Shown in pieces: positions 1 to 5,213 of a stretch of 5,213 bases of DNA. Both the position numbers and the translations under genes were made by a program. Under the pieces are notes generated by a model. The model ran no database searches. It had not been told where the DNA came from and worked only from the letters and a program-made list of their open reading frames with translations. Origin of the DNA: Rhodoferax sp. (GTDB lineage Bacteria > Pseudomonadota > Gammaproteobacteria > Burkholderiales > Burkholderiaceae_C); NCBI GenBank assembly GCA_021731215.1, contig JAKFXU010000065.1:1-5213 (forward strand), given 5' to 3'. How positions within the stretch are numbered: position 1 is the first letter of the stretch; each line of letters starts with the position of its first letter.

Positions 1-507
1 CCTTACTACGGCTTTGAACAAGATGCGGTGCATTTCCATGCCAGTTGCCAAGCCGCGCTGGCCCCCTATGGCAGCGACAAATACCCGCGTTTCAAAACCT
101 GGTGCGATGAATACTTTTATTTGAAGCACCGCGCGGAGCAGCGCGGTGTGGGCGGCATCTTCTTTGACGACTTTTCCGAACTGGGCTTTGACGGCAGTCT
201 GGCCATGATGCAGTCGGTCGGCGATGCATTTTTGTCTGCCTACCGGCCTATTGTTGAACGCCGCCAGGGGCTGGTCTACGGTGAGCGCGAGCGCGCGTTT
301 CAGCTCTACCGGCGTGGCCGCTATGTTGAGTTCAATCTGGTGTGGGACCGTGGCACCCACTTTGGCTTGCAGTCAGGCGGGCGCACCGAGTCCATTCTCT
401 TGTCGATGCCGCCGCTGGTGAGCTGGTCTTATCAGCACGTGCCTGCGGCCGGCTCACCGGAGGCGGACTTGTACACCAAGTTCCTGGTGCGCAAGGACTG
501 GGTTTGA
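1..507 (+). CDS. hemF: Oxygen-dependent coproporphyrinogen III oxidase, C-terminal part
   Basis: This is the 3' part of an aerobic coproporphyrinogen oxidase, which converts coproporphyrinogen III to protoporphyrinogen IX by two oxidative decarboxylations in the cytoplasm (heme pathway). The frame is open from base 1, giving 168 codons. Compared with the ~299-residue E. coli enzyme as I remember it, about 130 N-terminal residues lie outside the window. Visible family blocks are DAVHFH (partial residues 8-13), [17 protein letters not shown] (28-44), [10 protein letters not shown], then YGERERAF and [18 protein letters not shown], and [17 protein letters not shown] near the end. His13 and His43 are spaced like two of the metal-binding histidines of E. 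coli HemF. The gene ends one base before nadD, which suggests co-transcription. The GTG at 28 is an internal valine codon, not a start. The identification is very secure; only the N-terminus is unseen. Confidence 0.97.
   Translation, partial: PYYGFEQDAVHFHASCQAALAPYGSDKYPRFKTWCDEYFYLKHRAEQRGVGGIFFDDFSELGFDGSLAMMQSVGDAFLSAYRPIVERRQGLVYGERERAFQLYRRGRYVEFNLVWDRGTHFGLQSGGRTESILLSMPPLVSWSYQHVPAAGSPEADLYTKFLVRKDWV
493..497 (+). promoter_or_regulatory. Candidate ribosome binding site for nadD
   Basis: AAGGA inside the last codons of hemF lies 11 nt before ATG 509. It favours that start over ATG 518, which has only a weak GATGGG upstream. The spacing is slightly long, so the evidence is modest. Confidence 0.4.
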
Positions 508-508
508 G

Positions 509-1117
509 ATGGGCCTGATGGCTAAGCGCATCGGTGTCTTTGGTGGCGCGTTTGACCCCCCCCACGCTGCTCACGCGGCATTGGTGCAGGCCGCTGTGAC
601 GGATTTGCAACTCGATGAACTGCGCGTTATCCCGACCGGGCAGGCCTGGCACAAGCCCCGGCCCCTGAGTCCGGCCCATCACCGCTTGGCCATGGCGCAA
701 CTGGCGTTTTCCGATTTACCCCGCGTAGTGGTCGATCCGCGTGAAACCCAGCGCCCGGGACCGAGCTACACGGTCGATACCTTGCGGGAAATCAAAGCGC
801 AATGGCCCCAGGCCGAGCTGTTTTTGATCATGGGGGAAGATCAGGCGCGGGCTCTGCCAAGCTGGCACGAATGGCAAGAGGTTTTACGGCTTGCTATAAT
901 TTGCGTAGCTGTACGTGAAGATTTGACCGGGGCCAGCCCCCGATTTATGGCTCCAAAGGGGCAAGAATCGCGTTTCAGGCGGCTGCCAATGCCAGCCTTT
1001 CCTGCCAGCGCAACCGACATTCGGGCCCGAATTGCAGCGCATCAATGCGCTGCCCCCCTGGTTTTTGAGCCCGTTGCGCGTTATATTGACCACCACCACC
1101 TTTACCAGACCGCTTGA
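509..1117 (+). CDS. nadD: Nicotinate-nucleotide adenylyltransferase
   Basis: This 202-residue cytoplasmic enzyme transfers AMP from ATP to nicotinate mononucleotide, giving deamido-NAD, the step before NAD synthetase. It shows the nucleotidyltransferase Rossmann fold signature GGAFDPPHAAH at residues 12-22 (the HxxH nucleotide-binding motif), GPSYTVDTL at 83-91, LIMGEDQ at 105-111, LPSWHEW at 115-121 and the late phosphate-binding motif SATDIR at 166-171. The length is typical of the family. ATG 509 is one base after the hemF stop and has AAGGA at 493-497 upstream. ATG 518 (residue 4, giving MAKRIGVFGG) is an equally credible start, because many relatives begin just there. The stop codon overlaps the rsfS ATG by one base. 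A run of eight C falls inside the catalytic-motif codons, and a promoter-like sequence lies within the gene at 892-900. Assignment is by motifs and by the conserved nadD-rsfS-rlmH order. Confidence 0.95.
   Translation: MGLMAKRIGVFGGAFDPPHAAHAALVQAAVTDLQLDELRVIPTGQAWHKPRPLSPAHHRLAMAQLAFSDLPRVVVDPRETQRPGPSYTVDTLREIKAQWPQAELFLIMGEDQARALPSWHEWQEVLRLAIICVAVREDLTGASPRFMAPKGQESRFRRLPMPAFPASATDIRARIAAHQCAAPLVFEPVARYIDHHHLYQTA
556..563 (+). repeat. C8 homopolymer tract inside nadD
   Basis: Eight consecutive C residues span the Asp-Pro-Pro-His codons of the nadD nucleotide-binding motif. The reading frame is intact here. Tracts of this length are prone to replication slippage and to sequencing error. 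A single-base change would remove nearly the whole NadD protein. Confidence 0.9.
892..900 (+). promoter_or_regulatory. Candidate internal extended -10 promoter in nadD
   Basis: TGCTATAAT is a perfect sigma-70 -10 hexamer (895-900) preceded by the TG of an extended -10 element. At 17-bp spacing the -35 position (872-877, TGGCAA) matches the consensus at only 3 of 6 bases, which extended -10 promoters can tolerate. The start of transcription would be near 906-908, about 210 nt upstream of the rsfS ATG. It could therefore serve rsfS, rlmH, maf and rng independently of hemF-nadD. This is a prediction from sequence alone: the site is coding DNA (Leu-Ala-Ile-Ile-Cys) and may be fortuitous. Confidence 0.4.
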
Positions 1118-1884
1118 TGACTACTCAAACCCTTGCCAAAAAAGACATTCAAAAACTTCAGCGGGCCATCGTCGATGGACTGGAAGACGTCAAAGCCCAG
1201 GACATCGAGGTGTTCGACACCGAGCATCTTTCGGCCTTGTTTGAGCGGGTCATCATGGCATCGGGCACCTCCAACCGGCAGACCAAGGCGCTGGCCGGCA
1301 GCGTGCGCGATGCGGTGCGGGATGCCGGTTTTCCCAAGCCCCGGATTGAGGGCGAGGCCAACGGCGAGTGGATCATTGTCGATTGCGGGCAGGCCGTGGT
1401 GCACGTCATGCAACCCAATATCCGCCAGTACTACAACCTGGAAGAGCTGTGGGGCGACAAGCCGGTGCGCCTGAAATTCGGCGCGGTCAAGCCTGCCGTT
1501 GCCGCGGTGGCCAAGCCGGTCAAGGATGCCAAAGATTCCAAAGAGGCGCTTAAACCGGAGGGCAGCCTCAGGCGCTCGAATGCCGCCAAAAAAGGTGTGG
1601 CAGAAGCGTTTCCATCCAAAGCGCAGGTGAAAAAGACATTGGCGGCCCAATCAGCGGCGGCGAAAACCCCGGCCAAGAGGACGGCGGTCAAGCCAGTAAG
1701 CAGCAAGGCGACAAGCGCCGAGCCCAAAGCTGCGCCCAAGGCGGTAGTCAAGGCGGCGGTCAAGAAAATTGTGATTCAAGAACCCGTCAAGCTGGCGGCC
1801 AAGAAAGCGCCGGCCAAGACCCCCGCGAAAAAGGCAGTGGCCAAGAAGGCGGCAGCCAAAAAGACGGCAGTGCGCAAAGCCTGA
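1117..1884 (+). CDS. rsfS: Ribosomal silencing factor RsfS with long Lys/Ala-rich C-terminal tail
   Basis: RsfS (RsfA/Iojap, DUF143) binds protein uL14 (L14) on the 50S subunit and blocks joining with 30S, dampening translation under starvation. Residues 1 to about 121 form the whole conserved domain: KAQDIEVFDT (26-35), VIMASGTSNRQTKAL (45-59), WIIVDCGQAVVHVMQP (85-100) and IRQYYNLEELWG (102-113). The family is usually about 105-130 residues; this protein has 255. The extra ~130 residues are low-complexity and basic, built from K, A, P, T and V. ATG 1117 was chosen because it overlaps the nadD stop (TGATG), which suggests translational coupling; a TTG one codon earlier is less likely. The next gene, rlmH, follows after 12 nt, as in many bacteria. 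Identity of the core is firm; the function of the tail is unknown. Confidence 0.95.
   Translation: MTTQTLAKKDIQKLQRAIVDGLEDVKAQDIEVFDTEHLSALFERVIMASGTSNRQTKALAGSVRDAVRDAGFPKPRIEGEANGEWIIVDCGQAVVHVMQPNIRQYYNLEELWGDKPVRLKFGAVKPAVAAVAKPVKDAKDSKEALKPEGSLRRSNAAKKGVAEAFPSKAQVKKTLAAQSAAAKTPAKRTAVKPVSSKATSAEPKAAPKAVVKAAVKKIVIQEPVKLAAKKAPAKTPAKKAVAKKAAAKKTAVRKA
1492..1881 (+). other. Histone-H1/AlgP-like Lys-Ala-Pro tail of RsfS
   Basis: Residues 126-255 of RsfS contain about 30 lysines and four arginines against about seven acidic residues, with few bulky hydrophobics. Degenerate motifs recur: AAKTPAKRTAVK, then APAKTPAKKAVAKK and AKKAAAKKTAVRK at the end. This composition resembles bacterial H1-like proteins and the AlgP tail. 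It predicts disorder and binding to nucleic acid, plausibly rRNA, but that is inference. The reading frame stays open without interruption from the core domain to the shared stop codon, so I see no sign of a frameshift fusion. Confidence 0.85.
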
Positions 1885-1886
1885 CC

Positions 1887-1890
1887 GGGG
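1887..1890 (+). promoter_or_regulatory. Candidate ribosome binding site for rlmH
   Basis: GGGG followed by six T lies directly before the GTG at 1897. It is the only purine-rich stretch between the rsfS stop and that start, and the 6-nt spacing is normal. It supports GTG 1897 as the start but is a weak site. Confidence 0.4.
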
Positions 1891-1896
1891 TTTTTT

Positions 1897-2364
1897 GTGA
1901 GGCTGGTGATTGTTGCGGTCGGTCAACGGGTGCCCGACTGGGCGCAAACGGCTTGGGACGACTACGCCAAACGCTTCCCGCACGAGCTCAAAGTAGAACT
2001 GAAAACCGTCAAGACCGAGCCGCGCGGCTCCAAGACGCTGGAGACCTTGTACGCCGCCGAGCGGGTGCGTATCGAGGCCGCCCTGCCCAAAGGCTGCCGC
2101 ATCGTTGCGCTGGACGAACGAGGCGCTACCCTGAGCACGCTCGCCCTGGCCCAAAAACTTCAGCACTGGCAATTGGCGGGCGGCGACGTGGCCCTGGTTA
2201 TTGGCGGGCCCGATGGACTCGACCCGGCTTTCAAACAAGCCGCCCATGAGCGCATTCGCTTGTCCGATTTGACCCTGCCCCATGCTTTGGTCAGGGTGTT
2301 GCTGATCGAGCAGCTCTACCGTGCCTGGTCTGTCAACGCCAACCATCCCTATCACCGCAAGTGA
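1897..2364 (+). CDS. rlmH: 23S rRNA (pseudouridine-1915-N3)-methyltransferase
   Basis: RlmH is a small SPOUT-class, SAM-dependent methyltransferase that methylates pseudouridine 1915 in helix 69 of 23S rRNA, acting late on assembled 70S ribosomes. The product has 155 residues, exactly the usual length. It begins [15 protein letters not shown], as the family does, so GTG 1897 is a good start. The SAM-binding knot region shows [12 protein letters not shown] (101-112). The C-terminal block is [20 protein letters not shown] (125-144) followed by the family-typical end NHPYHRK (149-155). The protein acts as a homodimer in relatives. It lies 12 nt after rsfS, so two factors with opposite subunit-joining relations to the ribosome are made together. 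No frameshift or missing motif is visible. Confidence 0.97.
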   Translation: MRLVIVAVGQRVPDWAQTAWDDYAKRFPHELKVELKTVKTEPRGSKTLETLYAAERVRIEAALPKGCRIVALDERGATLSTLALAQKLQHWQLAGGDVALVIGGPDGLDPAFKQAAHERIRLSDLTLPHALVRVLLIEQLYRAWSVNANHPYHRK

Positions 2365-2387
2365 TATTTCCATACATTGGCGTAACT

Positions 2388-2984
2388 ATGTTCATCTATC
2401 TTGCTTCGCAAAGCCCGCGTCGACGTCAGTTGCTGGAGCAGTTGGGCGTGCGCCATGAATTGCTGCTGCCCGACGGTGACGAAGACACCGAAGCGCTGGA
2501 AGCGGTACTGCCCAAGGAAGCGCCGGCCGCCTATGTCAAACGGGTTACGCAGCTCAAGCTGGACGCCGCATTGCAGCGGCTCAAGCGCCGGGCTTTGCCG
2601 ACAGCGCCGGTGCTTTGCTCGGACACCACGGTGGCCTTGGGGCGGACGATTTATGGCAAGCCAGCCGATGCCGCCGATGCCGTGCGGATGCTCAGCGAGC
2701 TGTCCAACAGGACGCACCGGGTGTTGACAGCAGTGGCCTTGGGTACCCAGCGCAAGCGTCAGCAGGTCGTCTGTGCATCGCGTGTCACCGTTGCTGACCT
2801 GAGCCCGCGTCAGATTCAAGCCTATGTGGCGTCGCAAGAGCCCCTGGGCAAGGCCGGTGGCTACGCCGTGCAAGGCCGGGCGGCCGCGTTTATTTCGCAT
2901 ATGAGCGGCAGCTACTCCGGCATCATGGGGCTGCCGCTGTTTGAAACGGCGCAGTTGCTTCGGTCTTTTGGTTTCAAGGTTTAA
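2388..2984 (+). CDS. maf: Maf/YhdE-type nucleoside triphosphate pyrophosphatase
   Basis: Maf proteins hydrolyse non-canonical or pyrimidine nucleoside triphosphates to monophosphate and pyrophosphate. The YhdE branch prefers dTTP/UTP, while the YceF branch prefers 7-methyl-GTP. The 198 residues show the N-terminal loop YLASQSPRRRQLL (4-16), SDTTVALG (78-85, with the probable catalytic Asp79), GKP (90-92), and GYAVQGRAAAFI (158-169) with SGSYSGIMGLPLFET (173-187). The placement directly before rng matches E. coli yhdE-rng, so I favour the YhdE (dTTPase/UTPase) subfamily. ATG 2388 places the conserved motif at the usual distance from the N-terminus. A GTG at 2361 overlapping the rlmH stop would add nine residues and is possible, since the ribosome binding site before 2388 is poor. 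The substrate is inferred, not shown. Confidence 0.93.
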   Translation: MFIYLASQSPRRRQLLEQLGVRHELLLPDGDEDTEALEAVLPKEAPAAYVKRVTQLKLDAALQRLKRRALPTAPVLCSDTTVALGRTIYGKPADAADAVRMLSELSNRTHRVLTAVALGTQRKRQQVVCASRVTVADLSPRQIQAYVASQEPLGKAGGYAVQGRAAAFISHMSGSYSGIMGLPLFETAQLLRSFGFKV

Positions 2985-2994
2985 GCAGACTCCC

Positions 2995-4470
2995 ATGCAA
3001 GAAGATATTCTGATCAACTGGTCCCCGCAGGAAACCCGTGTCGCCATTGTCGAAAATGGTGCGCTGCAGGAGCTGCACGTCGAGCGCACGCTGGAGCGCG
3101 GTCTGGTCGGCAATGTTTATCTGGGCAAGGTCGCCCGAGTGCTGCCGGGCATGCAGTCCGCCTTCATCGACATCGGGCTGGAACGGGCCGCTTTTTTGCA
3201 CGTGGCCGATGTCTGGCAGCGCCAGCCCGAGGGCGAGCCGCCGAGCATGGTGCGCAACACACTGCCGCAAGTGCCGATTGAAAAACAGGTGTTTGAAGGG
3301 CAGACGCTGCTGGTGCAGGTGATCAAGGACCCGCTTGGCAGCAAAGGCGCGCGGCTCTCAACCCAGATCAGCATTGCCGGCCGCATGCTGGTGTTTTTGC
3401 CGCAGGACGACCATGTCGGCGTGTCACAAAAAATACCGCAACACCAGCGCGACGAGCTTCGTTCGCGTCTGCAGACGCTCGCTGGCGCCCAGGGTGGTGG
3501 CTTCATCCTGCGCACCAATGGCGAGGACGCCTCGGATCGGGAGTTGGCAGAAGACATCGGCTATTTGCGCAAGGCCTGGGCTCGCATCAAGGACGCCTCG
3601 GTGCGGCTGCCGCCCCTGTCGTTGTTGCACCAGGACCTGAACCTGTTGCAGCGGGTGTTGCGCGATCTGGTGGGGGAGCGCACGCAAACCATCAAGGTCG
3701 ATTCACGGGAACAGTTTGAGGCGCTCAAGACCTTTGGCCTTGAATTCATGCCCGCCGCGTCCGAGAAATTGCAGCATTACAAGGGCGAGCGTCCCATTTT
3801 TGACCTGTACGCCATCGACGAGGAAATCGCCAAGGCGCTGGGACGCCGGGTTGATTTGAAGTCCGGCGGCTATCTGATCGTGGACCAGACCGAGGCCTTG
3901 ACCACGGTCGATGTCAACACCGGCGGTTTTGTCGGCGCCCGCAATTTCGACGACACCATCTTCAAGACCAACCTGGAAGCGGCGCAGGCGATTGCGCGGC
4001 AATTGCGGCTGCGCAATCTGGGCGGCATCATCATTGTCGATTTCATTGACATGGTGCGCGACGATCACCGTGAGTCGGTGCTGGCCGAATTCCGCAAACA
4101 GCTGGTGCGCGACCGCGTCAAGACGATGGCGGGTGGCTTTTCGCAACTCGGTCTGGTGGAGATGACGCGCAAGCGTACCCGTGAATCACTGGCGCATATG
4201 CTGTGCGAACCCTGCCCGACCTGTGCGGGTAAAGGCATCGTCAAGACGGCCCGCAGTGTGACTTACGACATTTTTCGCGAGATCCTGCGCGAAGCGCGTC
4301 AGTTCAACCCGCGTGAGTTTCGCGTGGTGGCCTCGCCCAAGGTGATCGAGCTGTTTCTGGATGAAGAAAGCCAGCACCTGGCGGGCCTGAGCGAGTTCAT
4401 CGGCAAGCCGGTGTCGCTGCAGAGCGAGAGCGCGATGGGGCAGGAGCAGTACGATATTGTGCTGCTTTAA
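2995..4470 (+). CDS. rng: Ribonuclease G
   Basis: RNase G is an endoribonuclease of the RNase E/G family that cleaves AU-rich single-stranded RNA, prefers 5'-monophosphate ends and matures the 5' end of 16S rRNA. The 491 residues match the ~489 of E. coli, and there is no RNase E scaffold tail. The S1 domain opens with [14 protein letters not shown] (39-52). Arg173-Thr174 in FILRTNG correspond to the 5'-sensor. The DNase I-like active site has Asp306 in [11 protein letters not shown] and Asp349 in IVDFIDM, with the same 43-residue spacing as in RNase E. Cys407-Pro-Thr-Cys410 is the zinc-link for dimerisation. ATG 2995 gives the family N-terminus [16 protein letters not shown]; an upstream in-frame extension overlapping maf has no support. 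It lies 10 nt after maf and ends with tandem TAA TAG, overlapping the convergent msbA stop. Confidence 0.97.
   Translation: MQEDILINWSPQETRVAIVENGALQELHVERTLERGLVGNVYLGKVARVLPGMQSAFIDIGLERAAFLHVADVWQRQPEGEPPSMVRNTLPQVPIEKQVFEGQTLLVQVIKDPLGSKGARLSTQISIAGRMLVFLPQDDHVGVSQKIPQHQRDELRSRLQTLAGAQGGGFILRTNGEDASDRELAEDIGYLRKAWARIKDASVRLPPLSLLHQDLNLLQRVLRDLVGERTQTIKVDSREQFEALKTFGLEFMPAASEKLQHYKGERPIFDLYAIDEEIAKALGRRVDLKSGGYLIVDQTEALTTVDVNTGGFVGARNFDDTIFKTNLEAAQAIARQLRLRNLGGIIIVDFIDMVRDDHRESVLAEFRKQLVRDRVKTMAGGFSQLGLVEMTRKRTRESLAHMLCEPCPTCAGKGIVKTARSVTYDIFREILREARQFNPREFRVVASPKVIELFLDEESQHLAGLSEFIGKPVSLQSESAMGQEQYDIVLL
4467..4470. other. Convergent 4-nt overlap of rng and msbA stop codons
   Basis: The TTAA palindrome supplies the rng TAA (4468-4470, plus strand) and the msbA TAA (4467-4469, minus strand). 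I see no GC stem followed by a T-run on either side. Each transcript must therefore end inside the other gene or by Rho. Confidence 0.9.
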
Positions 4471-5213
4471 TAGTCTGTGTCGGAAGTCTTGCCGCCAAAA
4501 CCCAGTTGGTGCAGACGCGAGTACAGCCCCTTTTTGCCCACCAGATCCGCGTGCGAGCCCTGTTCCACAACCTGGCCGCCCGCCATCACCACGATGCGGT
4601 CAGCGTGCTCAATGGTGGAAATGCGGTGCGCCACAATCAAGGTGGTGCGACCGGACATCAGGCGTTGCAGCGCTTCCTGCACCAGCCGCTCGGATTCATT
4701 GTCCAGGGCCGAGGTGGCTTCGTCCAAAATCAGGATGGGGGCGTCTTTGTACAGGGCCCGGGCAATCGCCAGGCGCTGGCGCTGGCCGCCGGAGAGCTGC
4801 GTGGCGTTGTGCCCGACCAGGGTGTCTTGGCCCTGAGGCAGGGCCGCAACATAGTCTGCCAGGTTGGCCGCTTGCAGACAATGCGCCACGCGGGCGCGGT
4901 CGATGGCCTGTCCCAGGGCGACGTTGGCGGCAACACTGTCGTTGAGCATCACCACATCCTGGCTCACCATGGCGAACTGCTGCCTGAGCGAAGCCAGTTG
5001 CCAGTCGGCGGTCGGTATGCCGTCGAGCAGGACCTGCCCCTCGGTGGGCAAGACAAAGCGCGGCAACAGGTTCATCAGGCTTGTTTTTCCGGAGCCCGAT
5101 GGGCCGACAAAGGCCACGATCTCCCCCGGCGCGATGTCCAGCGTAACCCGGTCCAGTGCGGGTGCTGCATCGTCCGAATATTTCAAAGTAACCGAGGCGA
5201 ACTGAAGATGTCC
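4467..5213 (-). CDS. msbA: MsbA-type lipid A export ABC transporter, ATP-binding domain (partial)
   Basis: This is the C-terminal nucleotide-binding domain of a half-transporter with the domain order of MsbA, the inner-membrane ATPase that flips lipid A-core. The frame is open to the window edge, giving 248 codons; the transmembrane half lies upstream outside the window. In partial numbering: A-loop Tyr12 (LKYSD), Walker A GPSGSGKT (37-44), Q-loop Gln85 (VSQD), signature LSGGQ (140-144), Walker B ILILDE (160-165), D-loop SALD (168-171) and H-loop His196 (AHRIST). All ATPase residues are present. [10 protein letters not shown], the [14 protein letters not shown] block and the ending [12 protein letters not shown] agree closely with E. 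coli MsbA from memory. Other exporters of this class share these motifs, so the exact substrate is inferred. The TTG at 5186 is an internal Leu codon. Confidence 0.87.
   Translation of the reverse strand, partial: GHLQFASVTLKYSDDAAPALDRVTLDIAPGEIVAFVGPSGSGKTSLMNLLPRFVLPTEGQVLLDGIPTADWQLASLRQQFAMVSQDVVMLNDSVAANVALGQAIDRARVAHCLQAANLADYVAALPQGQDTLVGHNATQLSGGQRQRLAIARALYKDAPILILDEATSALDNESERLVQEALQRLMSGRTTLIVAHRISTIEHADRIVVMAGGQVVEQGSHADLVGKKGLYSRLHQLGFGGKTSDTDY

Noticed and set aside
1881..1896. Possible intrinsic terminator (CCGGGG followed by T6) between rsfS and rlmH
   Set aside because: No adequate inverted repeat precedes the T-run. The G-run is better explained as the rlmH ribosome binding site.
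1651..2373. Long open frame on the minus strand (240 codons) opposite rsfS and rlmH
   Set aside because: It lies opposite two firmly identified genes, has no recognisable domain, and its GLG/R-rich sequence is the complement of the Lys/Ala-rich tail. It is a shadow of high-GC codon use.
2361..2387. GTG start for maf overlapping the rlmH stop codon, or a small promoter in the AT-richer gap
   Set aside because: Family alignment favours ATG 2388, and no -35/-10 pair is visible in the 23-nt gap. The GTG is kept only as an alternative start.
2724..2729. Perfect TTGACA -35 hexamer inside maf
   Set aside because: No -10-like sequence lies 15-19 bp downstream (the region reads GGTACCCAGCGC), so it is unlikely to be a promoter.
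2352..3113. Long open frame on the minus strand (253 codons) opposite maf
   Set aside because: It is antisense to maf and the start of rng, is rich in Arg/His/Gln with no motif, and is a composition artefact.
4457..4945. Plus-strand open frame (162 codons) after rng
   Set aside because: It is antisense to the conserved ATPase core of msbA and very rich in Pro/Arg/Gly/Cys. The msbA frame on the other strand contains every ABC motif.
1..5213. Mobile elements, CRISPR arrays, tRNA/rRNA genes, defence or toxin systems
   Set aside because: Coding genes with known housekeeping functions fill the window with gaps of at most 23 nt. No direct-repeat array, terminal inverted repeats, transposase or RNA gene was seen.

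Overview
This window is an ordinary, tightly packed housekeeping segment from what looks like a betaproteobacterium, most likely Burkholderiales and perhaps Comamonadaceae (Rhodoferax/Polaromonas-like). The assignment rests on the gene order hemF-nadD-rsfS-rlmH-maf-rng, the fairly high GC content, and the Lys/Ala-rich tail on RsfS. The genus is a guess made without a search.

Layout: positions 1-4470 hold six genes in a row on the plus strand. They are the 3' part of hemF (oxygen-dependent coproporphyrinogen III oxidase), nadD (nicotinate mononucleotide adenylyltransferase), rsfS (ribosomal silencing factor), rlmH (23S rRNA pseudouridine-1915 methyltransferase), a maf/yhdE-type nucleotide pyrophosphatase and rng (ribonuclease G). 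The gaps are 1, -1 (overlap), 12, 23 and 10 nt, so the genes are probably co-transcribed. No independent terminator is visible between them. From 5213 down to 4467 the minus strand carries the ATP-binding half of an MsbA-type lipid A exporter. It meets rng tail to tail with a 4-nt overlap. There is no gene-free stretch of 300 bases; the longest gap is 23 nt.

How the genes fit together: hemF and nadD supply heme and NAD. RsfS, RlmH and RNase G all act on the ribosome: subunit joining, helix 69 methylation and 16S 5' maturation. Maf removes non-canonical or modified nucleotides. MsbA belongs to outer-membrane biogenesis and to a separate transcription unit.

I found no mobile element, CRISPR array, RNA gene or novel system. 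The points most worth a second look are the ~130-residue histone-H1-like tail on RsfS, a perfect extended -10 sequence inside nadD that could drive the ribosome genes separately, and the overlapping convergent stop codons of rng and msbA with no terminator between them.
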